Positions 16,456 through 25,589 of a DNA stretch of 64,000 nucleotides are shown here, piece by piece. How positions within the stretch are numbered: the first letter of the stretch is position 1; each line of letters begins with the position of its first letter. A program made the translations under genes and the position numbers. This DNA is from CAYYKK01 sp046351395 (GTDB lineage: Bacteria > Myxococcota_A > Polyangia > Polyangiales > Polyangiaceae): positions 124,001-188,000 of the forward strand of contig JAXLYP010000020.1 of the NCBI GenBank assembly GCA_046351395.1, written 5' to 3'. The notes under the pieces were generated by a model that was given only the letters and a program-made list of their open reading frames with translations, was not told the origin of the DNA and searched no databases.

Positions 16456-18318
16456 ATGGCTCCCTCCGCGATGCAAAGCCTCCGTGTTCCGCGAAAATCG
16501 AGCCTCCTACTGCTCCTCTCGGCGTGGGGGTCGGCGGGGTGCGTCGTCGAGTCTCCCCCGGCGCCCGAGCCCCTCGGCCGCGCCTCGAGCGCTCAAACCG
16601 TGGCCCAGGCGGCGACGAACAGCTGCGGCACGTCGAGCGTGAAGGGGCTCTCCGACCAGATCATCGCGCAGGCGGCGTGCATCGAGCCGGACGCGTTCGT
16701 GAAGCTCCCCGCGCTGCCGAACGTGACGATCAACGGCGGCGTCCTCCCCTACCTGGAGAAGCCCGCGCGGGACGCGCTCGTCCAGATCGTCAACGCGCAC
16801 CCGAACACGCACCTCGGGATCAACTCGATGCTCCGGAGCATCGCGCAACAGTATCTCCTGTATCACTGGTACCAAACGGGCACGTGCGGCATCGGCCTCG
16901 CCGCGAAGCCCGGCAACTCGAACCACGAGTCCGGCCTCGCGTTCGACACGTCGGACTACGGGACGTGGAAGAGCGCGCTCACGAGCGGCGGCTTCAAGTG
17001 GCTCGGGAGCTCCGACCCCGTGCACTACGACTACGTGGGCGCAGGGGCGGTGGACTACCGCGGGACGGACGTGCTCGCGTTCCAACAGCTCTGGAACAAG
17101 AACCACCCGGACGACAAGATCGCCGAGGACGGCGAGTGGGGCCCGCAGACGGAGAGCAAGATGGCCGCGTCGCCCGCGGACGGGTTCCCCATGCCGGTCG
17201 TCTGCGAGGTCGCTCCGCCCGACACGGCCGACATGTGGCTCTCCGCGGACGTCGGCGGCGCGACGGACGCGTTCGCCGACGGCGCCTCGATGGGCGTCCC
17301 CGACACGTTCGAGGGCGAGGCGTCGACGATCTCGTTCCGGCTCGTGAACAAGGGGAAGGCGCCCGCGACGAAGGTGACGATCGGCCTCGATCTCGACAGC
17401 GCGTACCTCGAGGCGACCGACTACCTCATCGAGAGCGATTGGATGAACGCGGGAGCGTTCAAAGAGAACGACGCGAACACCCTCGCGACGAACCCGCCGC
17501 ACACCGCGCCCCTCGCGTCGAGCGTGACGCTCGACCTGAACCAGCTCTCGCCCGGCGAGACGAAGCGCGTGACGCTCACGATCCGCGCGGCGAGCTACTC
17601 CGTCGATCATGAGAGCCCGGCCGGCGCGCGCGTCTTCGTGAAGGAGATCCCGGGCGCCTACACGCAAGCGTCGTACGGCGGAGAGGTGACGAACGCGAGC
17701 GGGCAGACGTTCAACGGCGGACGCCTCGAGGTCGCCGCGACCGAGGACGTGTACAGCCACGCGCGTTGGGAGTGGAACTCGAACCGCCTCGAAGGGTTCA
17801 CGGTCGCCGCCGGAGGCACGATCAGCGCGACGGGGACGTCGTTGAAGGCGACCGGCGGGGTCGTCCTCTCCCCCGCCGTCGACGTCGAAGCGGGCGCCGC
17901 GCTGTCCCTCCGCGCGTCGCGCAGCGGCGGCACGGGCGCGGCGAAGGTCGCGCTGCTCGCGAAGCCTGGCGACGACGTGTCGAAGGCGAAGACGGTGGCG
18001 CTCGACCTCCCCGCGGACGGCGAGCCGCACGACGTGACGGTCGAGCTCGACGGCGCGTTCGCGGCGTTCGCGCTCCTCCCGTTCGACGGCGGGAGCGGCA
18101 CGATCGAGATCGACTCCGCGGAGCTCGGGGACCCCATCGGCCCGAGCACGGGCTCCACGGGGGAGGACGCGAACGCGGACGTCTCCGGGGATCTGAGCGG
18201 GACGTGCGCGTGCTCGGTCGTGGGAGCTCGAAGCGCCGCGGCGACGCGCGTCGTGGCGCTCACCGTGCTGGGCGCGCTGGCGCTTGCTGCTCGGCGGCGC
18301 CGCCACGCGAGAGCCTGA
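16456..18318 (+). CDS. M15 family peptidase, secreted, with MYXO-CTERM-like tail
   Basis: 620 residues from ATG 16456; the ATG at 16471 is an alternative. The N-terminus is a lipoprotein signal (LSAWGSAGC, Cys29). An M15 zinc-peptidase domain (about 80-195) carries SNHESGLAFD (His157, Asp164) and DPVHYDYVG (His190). A peptidoglycan-binding-like stretch follows (LAFQQLWNKNHPDDKIAEDG). Residues 220-570 are beta-rich, including an Ig-like part. The C-terminus (SGTCACSVVG, then a hydrophobic helix, then ARRRRHARA) matches MYXO-CTERM sorting tails, which are thought to be processed for surface display. It probably cleaves peptidoglycan of self or prey. Confidence 0.85.
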   Translation: MAPSAMQSLRVPRKSSLLLLLSAWGSAGCVVESPPAPEPLGRASSAQTVAQAATNSCGTSSVKGLSDQIIAQAACIEPDAFVKLPALPNVTINGGVLPYLEKPARDALVQIVNAHPNTHLGINSMLRSIAQQYLLYHWYQTGTCGIGLAAKPGNSNHESGLAFDTSDYGTWKSALTSGGFKWLGSSDPVHYDYVGAGAVDYRGTDVLAFQQLWNKNHPDDKIAEDGEWGPQTESKMAASPADGFPMPVVCEVAPPDTADMWLSADVGGATDAFADGASMGVPDTFEGEASTISFRLVNKGKAPATKVTIGLDLDSAYLEATDYLIESDWMNAGAFKENDANTLATNPPHTAPLASSVTLDLNQLSPGETKRVTLTIRAASYSVDHESPAGARVFVKEIPGAYTQASYGGEVTNASGQTFNGGRLEVAATEDVYSHARWEWNSNRLEGFTVAAGGTISATGTSLKATGGVVLSPAVDVEAGAALSLRASRSGGTGAAKVALLAKPGDDVSKAKTVALDLPADGEPHDVTVELDGAFAAFALLPFDGGSGTIEIDSAELGDPIGPSTGSTGEDANADVSGDLSGTCACSVVGARSAAATRVVALTVLGALALAARRRRHARA

Positions 18319-18324
18319 AGTCGA

Positions 18325-18344
18325 GCCGGCGCGAGCGCGCCGGC
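18325..18344. terminator. Perfect hairpin between convergent genes
   Basis: GCCGGCGC-gagc-GCGCCGGC is an 8-bp perfect stem with a four-base loop, centred in the 30-bp gap between the convergent stops of the M15 peptidase and DUF2330 genes. Being symmetrical, it could terminate both transcripts. No T-run follows. Confidence 0.6.
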
Positions 18345-18348
18345 GCCG

Positions 18349-19779
18349 TCATCGAGCTCGGGTCGGCGTCGCGGCGCGACGGCGCGCGAGCAGGGAGGCG
18401 CCCGCGAGCCCGAGCGCGACGGCGACGTAGATCGGGAGGCGCTCGTTCGGAGCGTCGTCACCGAGGGTGAACGGGACGAACGCCGCGCCGCACGCCTGAT
18501 CGCCGTTCTTCGAGAGCGACGCCTGGAGCGTCCGGCTCACGGGCTGCTGCTCGTCCGCCGCCTTGAGGACGAGATCCGTGTCGAGGGCGCCGCGGGGGAG
18601 CACCGCCTCGAGGCGCGTCACCCACACGTCCTCGAGGTGCATGCCGAGCGTCGCCGCGCCGATGTCGTCCGCGCCGCCGCAGACGAGCGAGTTCACGTCC
18701 ACCTCGCCGGGCGCGAGCTCGATGCACTCCGGCGAACCGGGCTCGACGCCCGCGGGGCAAGGATCCTTCACGAGGCCGGAGGTCGGCGCGTCGAGCACCG
18801 TGCCGCACGGTCCCTGCGACTCGCCGTTCTTCACTGCCTGCTGGAAGTAGGCCCGCGCGAAGTTTTGATCTTCGTACGTGACCGGATCGAAGCCGAGGTA
18901 GCTCGTGAGCGCGCCCTTCGTCGCGTACGCCGTGAGGAACCCGCGACCGCCTTCCTTCTCCAGGGCGATGGCGCGGAGGTCGGCGTAGTTGGAGGTGTTC
19001 GTCGCGAAGTCCCACGTGACGAGCCCCTCATCGACGTTCACCGCCGGGAAGTTCTGCGTCGCCCAGCGGCCCTCGCCGATCACATAGAGGACGATGGGCA
19101 CGCTCGCGCCCGTGCCGATGGCGACCATTCGGAGGGGCATCGACGGGCTCGCCCCGGGGGACACGACGCGGACGGGCGTCATCTGCGAGACGCCTTTCCC
19201 GGGCTGGAGGCGCAGCGCGATGAAGTCGAACCCCTCGGTGACGTACTGATCGATGACGGGTTGGGAGGCTGCGTCCACGTTGAAGTCGTGTTGCGCGAGC
19301 CACTGGTTGAGCGCGCCCGGCGTGGAGGAGTGGAGCGTCACCGTCTCGTAGGGACCCACGGTCCCCTGGTGCACCACGGTGACGGGCGTCCCCTCGGCGC
19401 TCGCGCCCGCGCTGTCGCTCGCGGCCAACGCGAGTCCACACCCGAACCCGGAGCCTCCTCCGCAGTTCACTGCGGGGCCCTGGACCGTGCGCTGGGTCGT
19501 CGCCTCGAGCACCTCGAAGAACGCCGACGTCGACGCTTCGATCTCGGCGCCGGGCTTGATCGGCAGGACCCAGGCGAACTCCGTCGGATCGCCCTGGTAC
19601 TGGATCTGGTCCCAAAGCACGGTGCGCGTCGGAGATATCGAGAGCACCATGCGGTGCCCGGACACGACCGTCGGCGAAGTGGGCGGGCTGAAGCACGCGC
19701 CGCACGCGAGCGCGTCCGTGGAGGGAAGCGCGAACGCAAACGCGAGGAGCGAGGCGGTGAGGAGAGCCGAGCGCTTCAT
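18349..19779 (-). CDS. DUF2330 domain membrane-anchored protein
   Basis: 476 residues from ATG 19779, preceded by an excellent ribosome site (TAGGAGG, 7 bases away). A Sec signal peptide ends around ALA-CGACF, followed by the diagnostic DUF2330 start (CGACFSPP, then SGHRMVLSISPTRTVLWDQI and the EFAWVLPIKPGA motif). DUF2330 proteins are exported proteins of unknown function common in myxobacteria and planctomycetes. Residues about 445-465 form a C-terminal transmembrane helix (IYVAVALGLAGASLLA) followed by Arg residues, so the protein is probably anchored with its domain outside. Confidence 0.88.
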   Translation of the reverse strand: MKRSALLTASLLAFAFALPSTDALACGACFSPPTSPTVVSGHRMVLSISPTRTVLWDQIQYQGDPTEFAWVLPIKPGAEIEASTSAFFEVLEATTQRTVQGPAVNCGGGSGFGCGLALAASDSAGASAEGTPVTVVHQGTVGPYETVTLHSSTPGALNQWLAQHDFNVDAASQPVIDQYVTEGFDFIALRLQPGKGVSQMTPVRVVSPGASPSMPLRMVAIGTGASVPIVLYVIGEGRWATQNFPAVNVDEGLVTWDFATNTSNYADLRAIALEKEGGRGFLTAYATKGALTSYLGFDPVTYEDQNFARAYFQQAVKNGESQGPCGTVLDAPTSGLVKDPCPAGVEPGSPECIELAPGEVDVNSLVCGGADDIGAATLGMHLEDVWVTRLEAVLPRGALDTDLVLKAADEQQPVSRTLQASLSKNGDQACGAAFVPFTLGDDAPNERLPIYVAVALGLAGASLLARRRAATPTRAR

Positions 19780-19841
19780 CGAAGACCTCCTAAGCAGAAC
19801 GGGCGGGGCGGAGCGCCGCGAGATATGCAAGCATAGCGCCA

Positions 19842-20138
19842 ATGCGATGGCGTTCTCTCTTGGTCTTGCTCTTGGGCGCGGTGATCGCCGCGGGCAGCTT
19901 CACGACGGGCGGGTGCCGGTCGTACGGATGCGCGGAGCTCTGCAAGGCGGAGGCGGACTGTTGTGAGCCACAGTTCGGCTGCGACCCGGACACCCGTGAC
20001 ATGGACTCGTGCGTGGCCACCTGCGAGGCGCTCATCGAGAAAGACGGCTCGTTCGCGGACACCGTGGACGACCAGGCGAGCTGCTACCTCTCGAACTCCT
20101 GCGAGGACATCCGCTTCCAGGCGGCGTGCGCCGACTGA
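19842..20138 (+). CDS. Small cysteine-rich lipoprotein
   Basis: 98 residues, divergent from the DUF2330 gene with a 62-bp spacer. The signal ends near GSFTTGGC (Cys25). The mature part has 11 cysteines in about 70 residues (CRSYGCAELCKAEADCCEPQ, then CDPDT, CVATC, CYLSNSC, AACAD), enough for a disulfide-knotted fold. No family was recognised. Codon use is like its neighbours. Confidence 0.72.
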   Translation: MRWRSLLVLLLGAVIAAGSFTTGGCRSYGCAELCKAEADCCEPQFGCDPDTRDMDSCVATCEALIEKDGSFADTVDDQASCYLSNSCEDIRFQAACAD

Positions 20139-20168
20139 GTTGGAGTCGTGAGAGGGCGCCGTTTTTTT
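20128..20168 (+). terminator. Putative intrinsic terminator with T-run
   Basis: GCGCC (20128-20132) pairs with GGCGC (20155-20159) around an inner GACT/AGTC stem, and is followed by CG and seven T residues (20162-20168). It overlaps the stop codon of the small lipoprotein gene. The internal bulge weakens it, but the T-run is rare in this GC-rich DNA. Confidence 0.45.
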
Positions 20169-20225
20169 CGTGAACCCGAACCCAGCTTGCGTGCGTCGAA
20201 CGGTGGATGCACTCTAGAGGTCCCC

Positions 20226-21089
20226 ATGCGCGCTGCTAGCACCCCGGTCGTGCGAACCCTGCGAACCTTCGCCGCCGGACTCCTGGCCCTGTCCCTCGTC
20301 GGCAGCGGCCTCCAGGGCTGCTCGAAGAAGCGCGACGACAAGGACATCAAGGCGGAGAAGGCGGACCTTCCACCGCTCGCGTTCGGGGACGACACGCCGA
20401 ACCTGATGCTGACGTGGATCGACCGGCGGGGTGGGACGCACGTCGAGGAGAAGCCGGACTACGTCCCCCGCGAAGGAAAGAAGCTCGTCCGCGTCCTCAT
20501 CAAGGGCGAGGAGGCGGGCATCAGCGACCCCATCTACGTCGTCGACCTCACGACGCCGAGCGGCGACGGGAAGTACGCCGCGCGGTCGATGCCGCGGCAG
20601 GAGTGGGACGAAGAGATCGAGCGGCGCCGCGGCGCCCGCGTCGCCGCGTTGCCCGAGGGCGCGACGGACGACGAAGATCCCGGTCCGCGGCGCACCCCAC
20701 GCACCCCGCGCGGACCCTCGCGCCCACCGCCGCAGAACCCGGGCAACGCGCCTGGCCCCGATCCCGGGCCCGGAGAGGATCCCGATCCGCCGCGCCACCC
20801 GTTCGGCGACTCTGCGAAGAACCTCGACGTCATCGTCTACGGCGCCTCGTGGTGCGGCCCGTGTCACATGGCGATGAAGCACCTCGACCAACTCGGGGTG
20901 AAGTACACGTTCAAGGACATCGACAAGGATCCGGGCGCGAGCAGCGAGCTCCACGGAAAGCTGTCGCGCGCGCACATGCCGGAGGGGTCGATCCCCGTCA
21001 TCGACATCGCGGGGCGCCTCCTCATCGGGTACGACGCAGGCTCGATCGACAAGGCGATCGAACAAGTCGCCGGCGGCACGATGCTCTAG
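20226..21089 (+). CDS. Lipoprotein with C-terminal glutaredoxin/thioredoxin-fold domain (CGPC)
   Basis: 287 residues from ATG 20226. Lipobox GLQGC (Cys32). Residues 50-140 form a small domain of unknown type, and 150-195 a long Pro/Arg/Gly linker. The C-terminal domain (about 200-287) has the redox site WCGPC (Cys210, Cys213), an IPVIDI cis-proline motif and LIGYDAGS, as in glutaredoxins. CGPC is the thioredoxin-type site, so reduction or exchange of disulfides on exported proteins is the likely role. It follows a gene for a disulfide-rich lipoprotein, which fits that role. Confidence 0.82.
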   Translation: MRAASTPVVRTLRTFAAGLLALSLVGSGLQGCSKKRDDKDIKAEKADLPPLAFGDDTPNLMLTWIDRRGGTHVEEKPDYVPREGKKLVRVLIKGEEAGISDPIYVVDLTTPSGDGKYAARSMPRQEWDEEIERRRGARVAALPEGATDDEDPGPRRTPRTPRGPSRPPPQNPGNAPGPDPGPGEDPDPPRHPFGDSAKNLDVIVYGASWCGPCHMAMKHLDQLGVKYTFKDIDKDPGASSELHGKLSRAHMPEGSIPVIDIAGRLLIGYDAGSIDKAIEQVAGGTML

Positions 21090-21401
21090 GCATCGGAGCC
21101 CCGAAGCTCCCGAGCGGGCGTCAGCTCGCGGGCCGAACCTCCGTTTTTCCACCACGCTGTCGTGAGACGCGATCTCCCGGCCACGGTTGGTCCTCCCCAC
21201 GGCAACGAGCCCTCGGAGTGCAGCGCGAGGTCCGCGGCGTCGAAGATTCGCGGCGCGAAAAAAGCGCGTACAGTTCGCAGACGATGCGCGTGCGCGCGGG
21301 CAAGTGCCCGCGAGCGGACGGTGAGCCGTGCCCGGTGCCCGATTCCGCGATCTGGGTTATAAGGGCCCCGCGTTTGGAGCGATGAAGGAGCCAATAGCGC
21401 C
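21090..21401 (+). promoter_or_regulatory. 312-bp leader region of the E2-glyA operon
   Basis: No gene is seen. CGCGGGC-aagt-GCCCGCG (21295-21312) can form a hairpin. A possible -10 element, TATAAG, lies at 21358-21363; no convincing -35 was found. The ribosome site AAGGAG (21385-21390) is 11 bases before the ATG at 21402. The upstream half is otherwise featureless. Confidence 0.4.
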
Positions 21402-22727
21402 ATGATCGAGGTTCGTATGCCCCAGCTCGGCGAGAGCGTCGCCGAGGGGACCGTCACCGAGTGGAAGGTTCGTGAGGGTGACGGTGTGGAGCGGGAGCAA
21501 GTGCTGCTCACGGTCGCGACCGACAAGGCCGACACGGAGATCCGCTCGCCCGCCGCGGGTCGGGTCGGTCGCATCGTGGCGAAGCCGAACGAGATCGTCG
21601 CGAAGGGCGGGCTCCTCTGCGAGATCGAAGAGGGCGCTGCGGCCACCAAGCCCGCCGCGGAGACCCCGAAGCCGGAGGCTCCGAAGGCCGATGCGCGCGC
21701 GAACGGTGGCCCCGCGGGGCTCGCGTCTCCGTCGACGAGGCAGTACGCGCGCGAGCAAGGCGTGGACATCCAGCGCTTGAAGGGGACCGGCGAACAAGGG
21801 CGCGTGACGCCCGAGGACGTGATGCGCGCGAAGGACGCGGCGCCCACGTCGTCGCCCCGCCCCTCCGCCCCGCCGCCCGCAGCCGCCAAGCCGCCGCCGC
21901 CGGCGCACGCGGCCACGCCGTTGACCGTCGACCTCGCGAGCCTGGTGCAGGCGGGCGGCGGCTTCGTCCCGCCGATCCCGGGCGTGGGGTACGGGGCGTA
22001 CAAAGTGCCGCCCTACACGCCGAAGCCGGGCGACGAGGTCGTCCCGTTCAACCGCCGCCGCCGCATCACGGCGGACCACATGGTCTACTCGAAGATCGTC
22101 TCGCCCCACGTCGTCACGGTGGCGGAGGTCGATCTCGGCGCGACCAGCAAGCTCCGGGACCTGCACAAGGACCGCCTGAAGAAGGAGGGCATCCCCCTCA
22201 CGTTCCTCGCGTTCATCTGCGCCGCGACGGTGAAGGCGCTCCGCGAGCACCCGGCGCTCAACGCGCGCGTCATCGAGAGCGCCCACGTCATCCTGAAGGA
22301 CATCAACCTCGGCGTCGCCGTCGAGACGTCCGGCGGCCTGGTGGTTCCCAGCATCAAGCACGCCGATCAGCTCTCCCTCCGCGGCCTCGCGGCGACGATC
22401 GACGAGCTCGCGACGCGCGCGCGCGCGGGCAAGGTCACGGCGGACGATCTCTCGGGCACGAGCTTCTCGGTCTCGAACCCGGGCCTGAAGGGCAACCTGT
22501 TCGGCGGCGCGATCATCTCGCAGCCGAACGTGGGCATCCTCCGGATGGGCGAGATCAAGAAGCGCCCCGTCGTCGTCACGCGCGACGGTGAGGACGCGAT
22601 CGCGATTCACCCCGTGATGTTCATGGCGCTCTCGTACGACCACCGGGTGGTGGACGGCGTGCTCGCCAACTCTTTCCTCTGGCGCGTCGCGGACATCCTC
22701 ACGCGCGCCGAGTTCGAGGTCGGATGA
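21402..22727 (+). CDS. 2-oxo acid dehydrogenase E2 component (dihydrolipoamide acyltransferase)
   Basis: 441 residues with all three domains. The lipoyl domain (1-77) has Lys42 in TVATDKADTE as the lipoylation site. The peripheral E3/E1-binding domain (about 108-145) reads SPSTRQYAREQGVDIQRLKG. The catalytic domain (about 210-441) ends with SYDHRVVDG, which holds the active-site His and Asp. It transfers an acyl group from E1-bound thiamine to CoA and forms the core of pyruvate, 2-oxoglutarate or branched-chain dehydrogenase complexes. No E1 or E3 gene is in the window, so the substrate is not settled. Its stop overlaps the glyA start by four bases (ATGA). Confidence 0.93.
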   Translation: MIEVRMPQLGESVAEGTVTEWKVREGDGVEREQVLLTVATDKADTEIRSPAAGRVGRIVAKPNEIVAKGGLLCEIEEGAAATKPAAETPKPEAPKADARANGGPAGLASPSTRQYAREQGVDIQRLKGTGEQGRVTPEDVMRAKDAAPTSSPRPSAPPPAAAKPPPPAHAATPLTVDLASLVQAGGGFVPPIPGVGYGAYKVPPYTPKPGDEVVPFNRRRRITADHMVYSKIVSPHVVTVAEVDLGATSKLRDLHKDRLKKEGIPLTFLAFICAATVKALREHPALNARVIESAHVILKDINLGVAVETSGGLVVPSIKHADQLSLRGLAATIDELATRARAGKVTADDLSGTSFSVSNPGLKGNLFGGAIISQPNVGILRMGEIKKRPVVVTRDGEDAIAIHPVMFMALSYDHRVVDGVLANSFLWRVADILTRAEFEVG

Positions 22728-24004
22728 GCTCCCCCGCTTCCCACGTCATCGAGAAGGGCGGGCGAGCCCCCCTCGACGAGATCGATCCCGAGATCGCCGC
22801 GCTCATCCACAAGGAGAACGTCCTCGAGGCGGAGAAGCTCCGCCTCATCGCGAGCGAGAACTACGTGTCGCGCGCGGTGCTCGAGGCGAGCGGCTCCGTG
22901 CTTACGAACAAGTACTCCGAGGGGTACCCGAAGAAGCGCTACTACGAGGGCCAGCAGGCCGTCGACGAGGTCGAGGAGCTCGCGAAGTCGCGGATCAAGG
23001 CGCTCTTCGGCGCGGACCACGTGAACGTGCAGCCCTACTCGGGGAGCCCCGCGAACCTCGCCGTCTACCTCGCGTTCGTGAAGGCGGGCGAGCCCATCAT
23101 GGGACTCGGCCTGCCCGCGGGTGGGCACCTCACGCACGGCTGGAACGTGTCGATCACGGGCAAGGTCTACAAGAGCATCGCCTACGGCGTGCGCGAGTCG
23201 GACCACCGCATCGATCTGGATCAGGTCCGCGCCCTCGCGAAGGAGCACAAGCCGAAGCTCATCTGGTGCGGCACCACCGCGTACCCGCGCGCCCTCGATT
23301 TCAAGGCGTTTCGCGAGATCGCGGACGAGGTCGGCGCCATCCTCGCGGCGGACATCGCGCACATCTCCGGGCTCGTCGCGGCGGGGCAGCACCCCTCCCC
23401 GGTCGGCATCGCGGACGTCGTCACGTCGACCACGCACAAGACCCTGCGCGGCCCGCGCGGCGGCATGATCATGTGCAAGGCGGAGCACGCGGCGGCGATC
23501 GACAAGGCGGTGTTCCCCGGCCTCCAGGGCGGTCCGCACAACCACACGACCGCGGCGATCGCCGTCGCCGCGAAGGAGGCCGCGCACCCCACGTTCAAGG
23601 AGTACGCGCGGCGGATCGTGGAGAACGCGCGCGTCCTCGGCGAGGCGCTCGTGGAGCGCGGGTTCAGCCTCATCACGGGCGGGACGGACAATCACCTCCT
23701 CCTCATCGACATGACGCCGAAGAAGATCGCCGGGAAGCCGTACGCGCAGGCGCTCGATCGCGCGGGCATCGTCGGCAACTACAACTCGATCCCGTTCGAT
23801 CCCCGCAAGCCCTTCGATCCGAGCGGCCTGCGGATCGGGACGCCGTCCCTCACCTCGCGCGGGATGGGGACGGCCGAGATGAAGCAGCTCGCCGCGTGGA
23901 TGGACGAGGTCGCAGAGAACCCGAGCGAGGAGACGACGACGCGCGTCGCCGCCGCGGTGAAGGAGCTCTGCGCGGGCTTCCCCGCTCCGGGCCTCTTGGT
24001 CTGA
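22724..24004 (+). CDS. glyA: Serine hydroxymethyltransferase
   Basis: 426 residues, the usual family length. It interconverts serine and glycine with transfer of a one-carbon unit to tetrahydrofolate, using pyridoxal phosphate. Signatures include LIASENYVS (41-49), NKYSEGYP, the GGHLTHGW loop (133-140) and the PLP-binding STTHKTLRGPRGG with Lys239. The C-terminal NYNSIPFDPRKPF and RIGTPSLTSRG motifs are also present. It has PYSGSPAN where most family members have PHSGSQAN, a minor change. It is translationally coupled to the E2 gene, and the next gene starts two bases after its stop. Confidence 0.97.
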   Translation: MSSPASHVIEKGGRAPLDEIDPEIAALIHKENVLEAEKLRLIASENYVSRAVLEASGSVLTNKYSEGYPKKRYYEGQQAVDEVEELAKSRIKALFGADHVNVQPYSGSPANLAVYLAFVKAGEPIMGLGLPAGGHLTHGWNVSITGKVYKSIAYGVRESDHRIDLDQVRALAKEHKPKLIWCGTTAYPRALDFKAFREIADEVGAILAADIAHISGLVAAGQHPSPVGIADVVTSTTHKTLRGPRGGMIMCKAEHAAAIDKAVFPGLQGGPHNHTTAAIAVAAKEAAHPTFKEYARRIVENARVLGEALVERGFSLITGGTDNHLLLIDMTPKKIAGKPYAQALDRAGIVGNYNSIPFDPRKPFDPSGLRIGTPSLTSRGMGTAEMKQLAAWMDEVAENPSEETTTRVAAAVKELCAGFPAPGLLV

Positions 24005-24006
24005 AG

Positions 24007-24933
24007 ATGTCCCCGGTCCTCGGAGCGCTCGGCTCGGCTCTCCGATGGATCGGTGTCGCGCTCGTCGGGATCGGCGCGCCGACGCTCGCGCTCGACTCGC
24101 TCGAGGCGAAGCGCGAGCGCCGGACGACGATCGAGCGCCCCCCGCTCACGCGGCCGGTCGCGCGCGAGGCGCGAACGATCGGCGCGCGCGCGATCCCGAC
24201 GAACCTCGTCGAGATCCTCCGCGGCGAGCCGTTCGGCGCGGATTGTCCGATCGTCGAGGACGCGTACTGGCCGTTCGAAGCGCGCCGGTGTGCCTATTTC
24301 ATCGCCGATCGCGCGTACGACGTGACGACGGCGACACCACCGCCCGACCGCGTAGCCGCGTGGATCGCGGACGCGAGCGCGATGATCCCGTCGCTCGCGC
24401 GGCTCGAATCGAGCGATCACGACGCGTGGGAGAAGGGGCTCGCGATCGTCGCGCGGTACACGATGAACCAGTCGGCGCGATCGTTCCCGCTCGACGGCGT
24501 GGTGTTCGAGGACTTCGAGGGGGCGACCGAGTACGAGTTCCGCGGCGGCGTCACCTTCGGGGTGACGAACGAGAAGACGCGGTCCTGCGGGGACTGCGCG
24601 TGCCGCCCGAACTCGCTCCACCGCGCCGAGTGGTGCACGTACGTGGCGGACGGCCTCGCCGAGCACGACGACGTCGAGAGCTACGCCTCGTGCGTCGCGG
24701 CGCTCGGCGGCGAGCGCGGCTGGAGCGACGCGTGGGCGTCGACATGCTTGCAGCTCCACGCGGACGCCTGGTCGTCCCCCCGCAGCGAGAGCTACCGCGC
24801 GCTCCTCCACTTCGTGGAGAAGAACCAGATTCACCCGTCGCTGCGCGACGACGCGGCGCCCGCGGAGGTGCTCCGGGCGCTCGAGGACGCGTTCACGTAC
24901 CCGCACCGCCGCGCGCGCCCGTCCGCGCCCTGA
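24007..24933 (+). CDS. Uncharacterised protein with N-terminal hydrophobic segment
   Basis: 308 residues from ATG 24007, two bases after the glyA stop, so it is surely the third gene of that operon. Residues 8-28 form a hydrophobic segment (LGSALRWIGVALVGIGAPTLA) that may anchor the protein. Cysteine pairs occur in CPIVEDAYWPFEARRC and CGDCACRPNSLHRAEWC, suggesting disulfides or metal binding on the exported side. No family or catalytic motif was recognised. Its tie to one-carbon metabolism is by position only. Confidence 0.72.
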   Translation: MSPVLGALGSALRWIGVALVGIGAPTLALDSLEAKRERRTTIERPPLTRPVAREARTIGARAIPTNLVEILRGEPFGADCPIVEDAYWPFEARRCAYFIADRAYDVTTATPPPDRVAAWIADASAMIPSLARLESSDHDAWEKGLAIVARYTMNQSARSFPLDGVVFEDFEGATEYEFRGGVTFGVTNEKTRSCGDCACRPNSLHRAEWCTYVADGLAEHDDVESYASCVAALGGERGWSDAWASTCLQLHADAWSSPRSESYRALLHFVEKNQIHPSLRDDAAPAEVLRALEDAFTYPHRRARPSAP

Positions 24934-24939
24934 TCGGCT

Positions 24940-25572
24940 TCAGCCGCTCGAGCGCGCCGCGCGCAGGATGTCGATGACGACGGGCCGCACGCCGTCGATC
25001 ACGAACTGGATCCCGATCACGACGACGATGAGGCCCATCACCTTGGTGATGAGCGCGAGCCCCGCCTTGCCGAGGAAGCGCGTGACGAAGGGCGAGAGCA
25101 TGAGGACGCCGCACGTCGCTGCCGTCGCCAGCGCGAGCGCGGCGAGGAGCGCGGTGCTGTGGGCGATCGAGGTCGCCTGGCCCATCAGGACCATGACGGT
25201 GGTGATGGCGCCGGGCCCGGCGATGAGCGGCACGCCGAGCGGGACGATCGCGGGGTCCTTCGCCGCGGAGGGCGCGGCGTGCGCGTCCTCGTGAGAGGCG
25301 AGCATCGGAAGGCCGAGCGTGAGGAACACGACGCCACCCCCGATGCGGAACGCGTCCAGCGTGATGCCGAACATCTTGAACACGAAGGCGCCGCCCACCG
25401 CGAAGACGGTGAGCACGCCGAGCGCGACGAGGCACGCCCGGAGCGCGATCGACCGCGCCTCCCGGCTCGGGCGGCCCTGGGTCATGGACGCGAACACCGG
25501 CGTGGTCGCGATCGGATCGATGACGGTGAACAACGAGGAGAAGCAGAGGACGGCGAACGCGAAGACGCTCAT
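24940..25572 (-). CDS. MarC family integral membrane protein
   Basis: 210 residues from ATG 25572 with the ribosome site AAAAGGAGG. Six hydrophobic helices span nearly the whole sequence. Family hallmarks are FTVIDPIATTPVFASMTQG near the N-terminus, GGGVVFLTLGLPML, the VPLIAGPGAITTVMVLMG motif mid-protein and LITKVMGLIVVVIGIQFVIDGVR at the end. MarC proteins are inner-membrane proteins whose transport role is unproven. The gene is convergent with the E2-glyA operon and lies downstream of an Lrp-type regulator in the same direction. Confidence 0.9.
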   Translation of the reverse strand: MSVFAFAVLCFSSLFTVIDPIATTPVFASMTQGRPSREARSIALRACLVALGVLTVFAVGGAFVFKMFGITLDAFRIGGGVVFLTLGLPMLASHEDAHAAPSAAKDPAIVPLGVPLIAGPGAITTVMVLMGQATSIAHSTALLAALALATAATCGVLMLSPFVTRFLGKAGLALITKVMGLIVVVIGIQFVIDGVRPVVIDILRAARSSG

Positions 25573-25589
25573 GGGCGCCTCCTTTTCAA

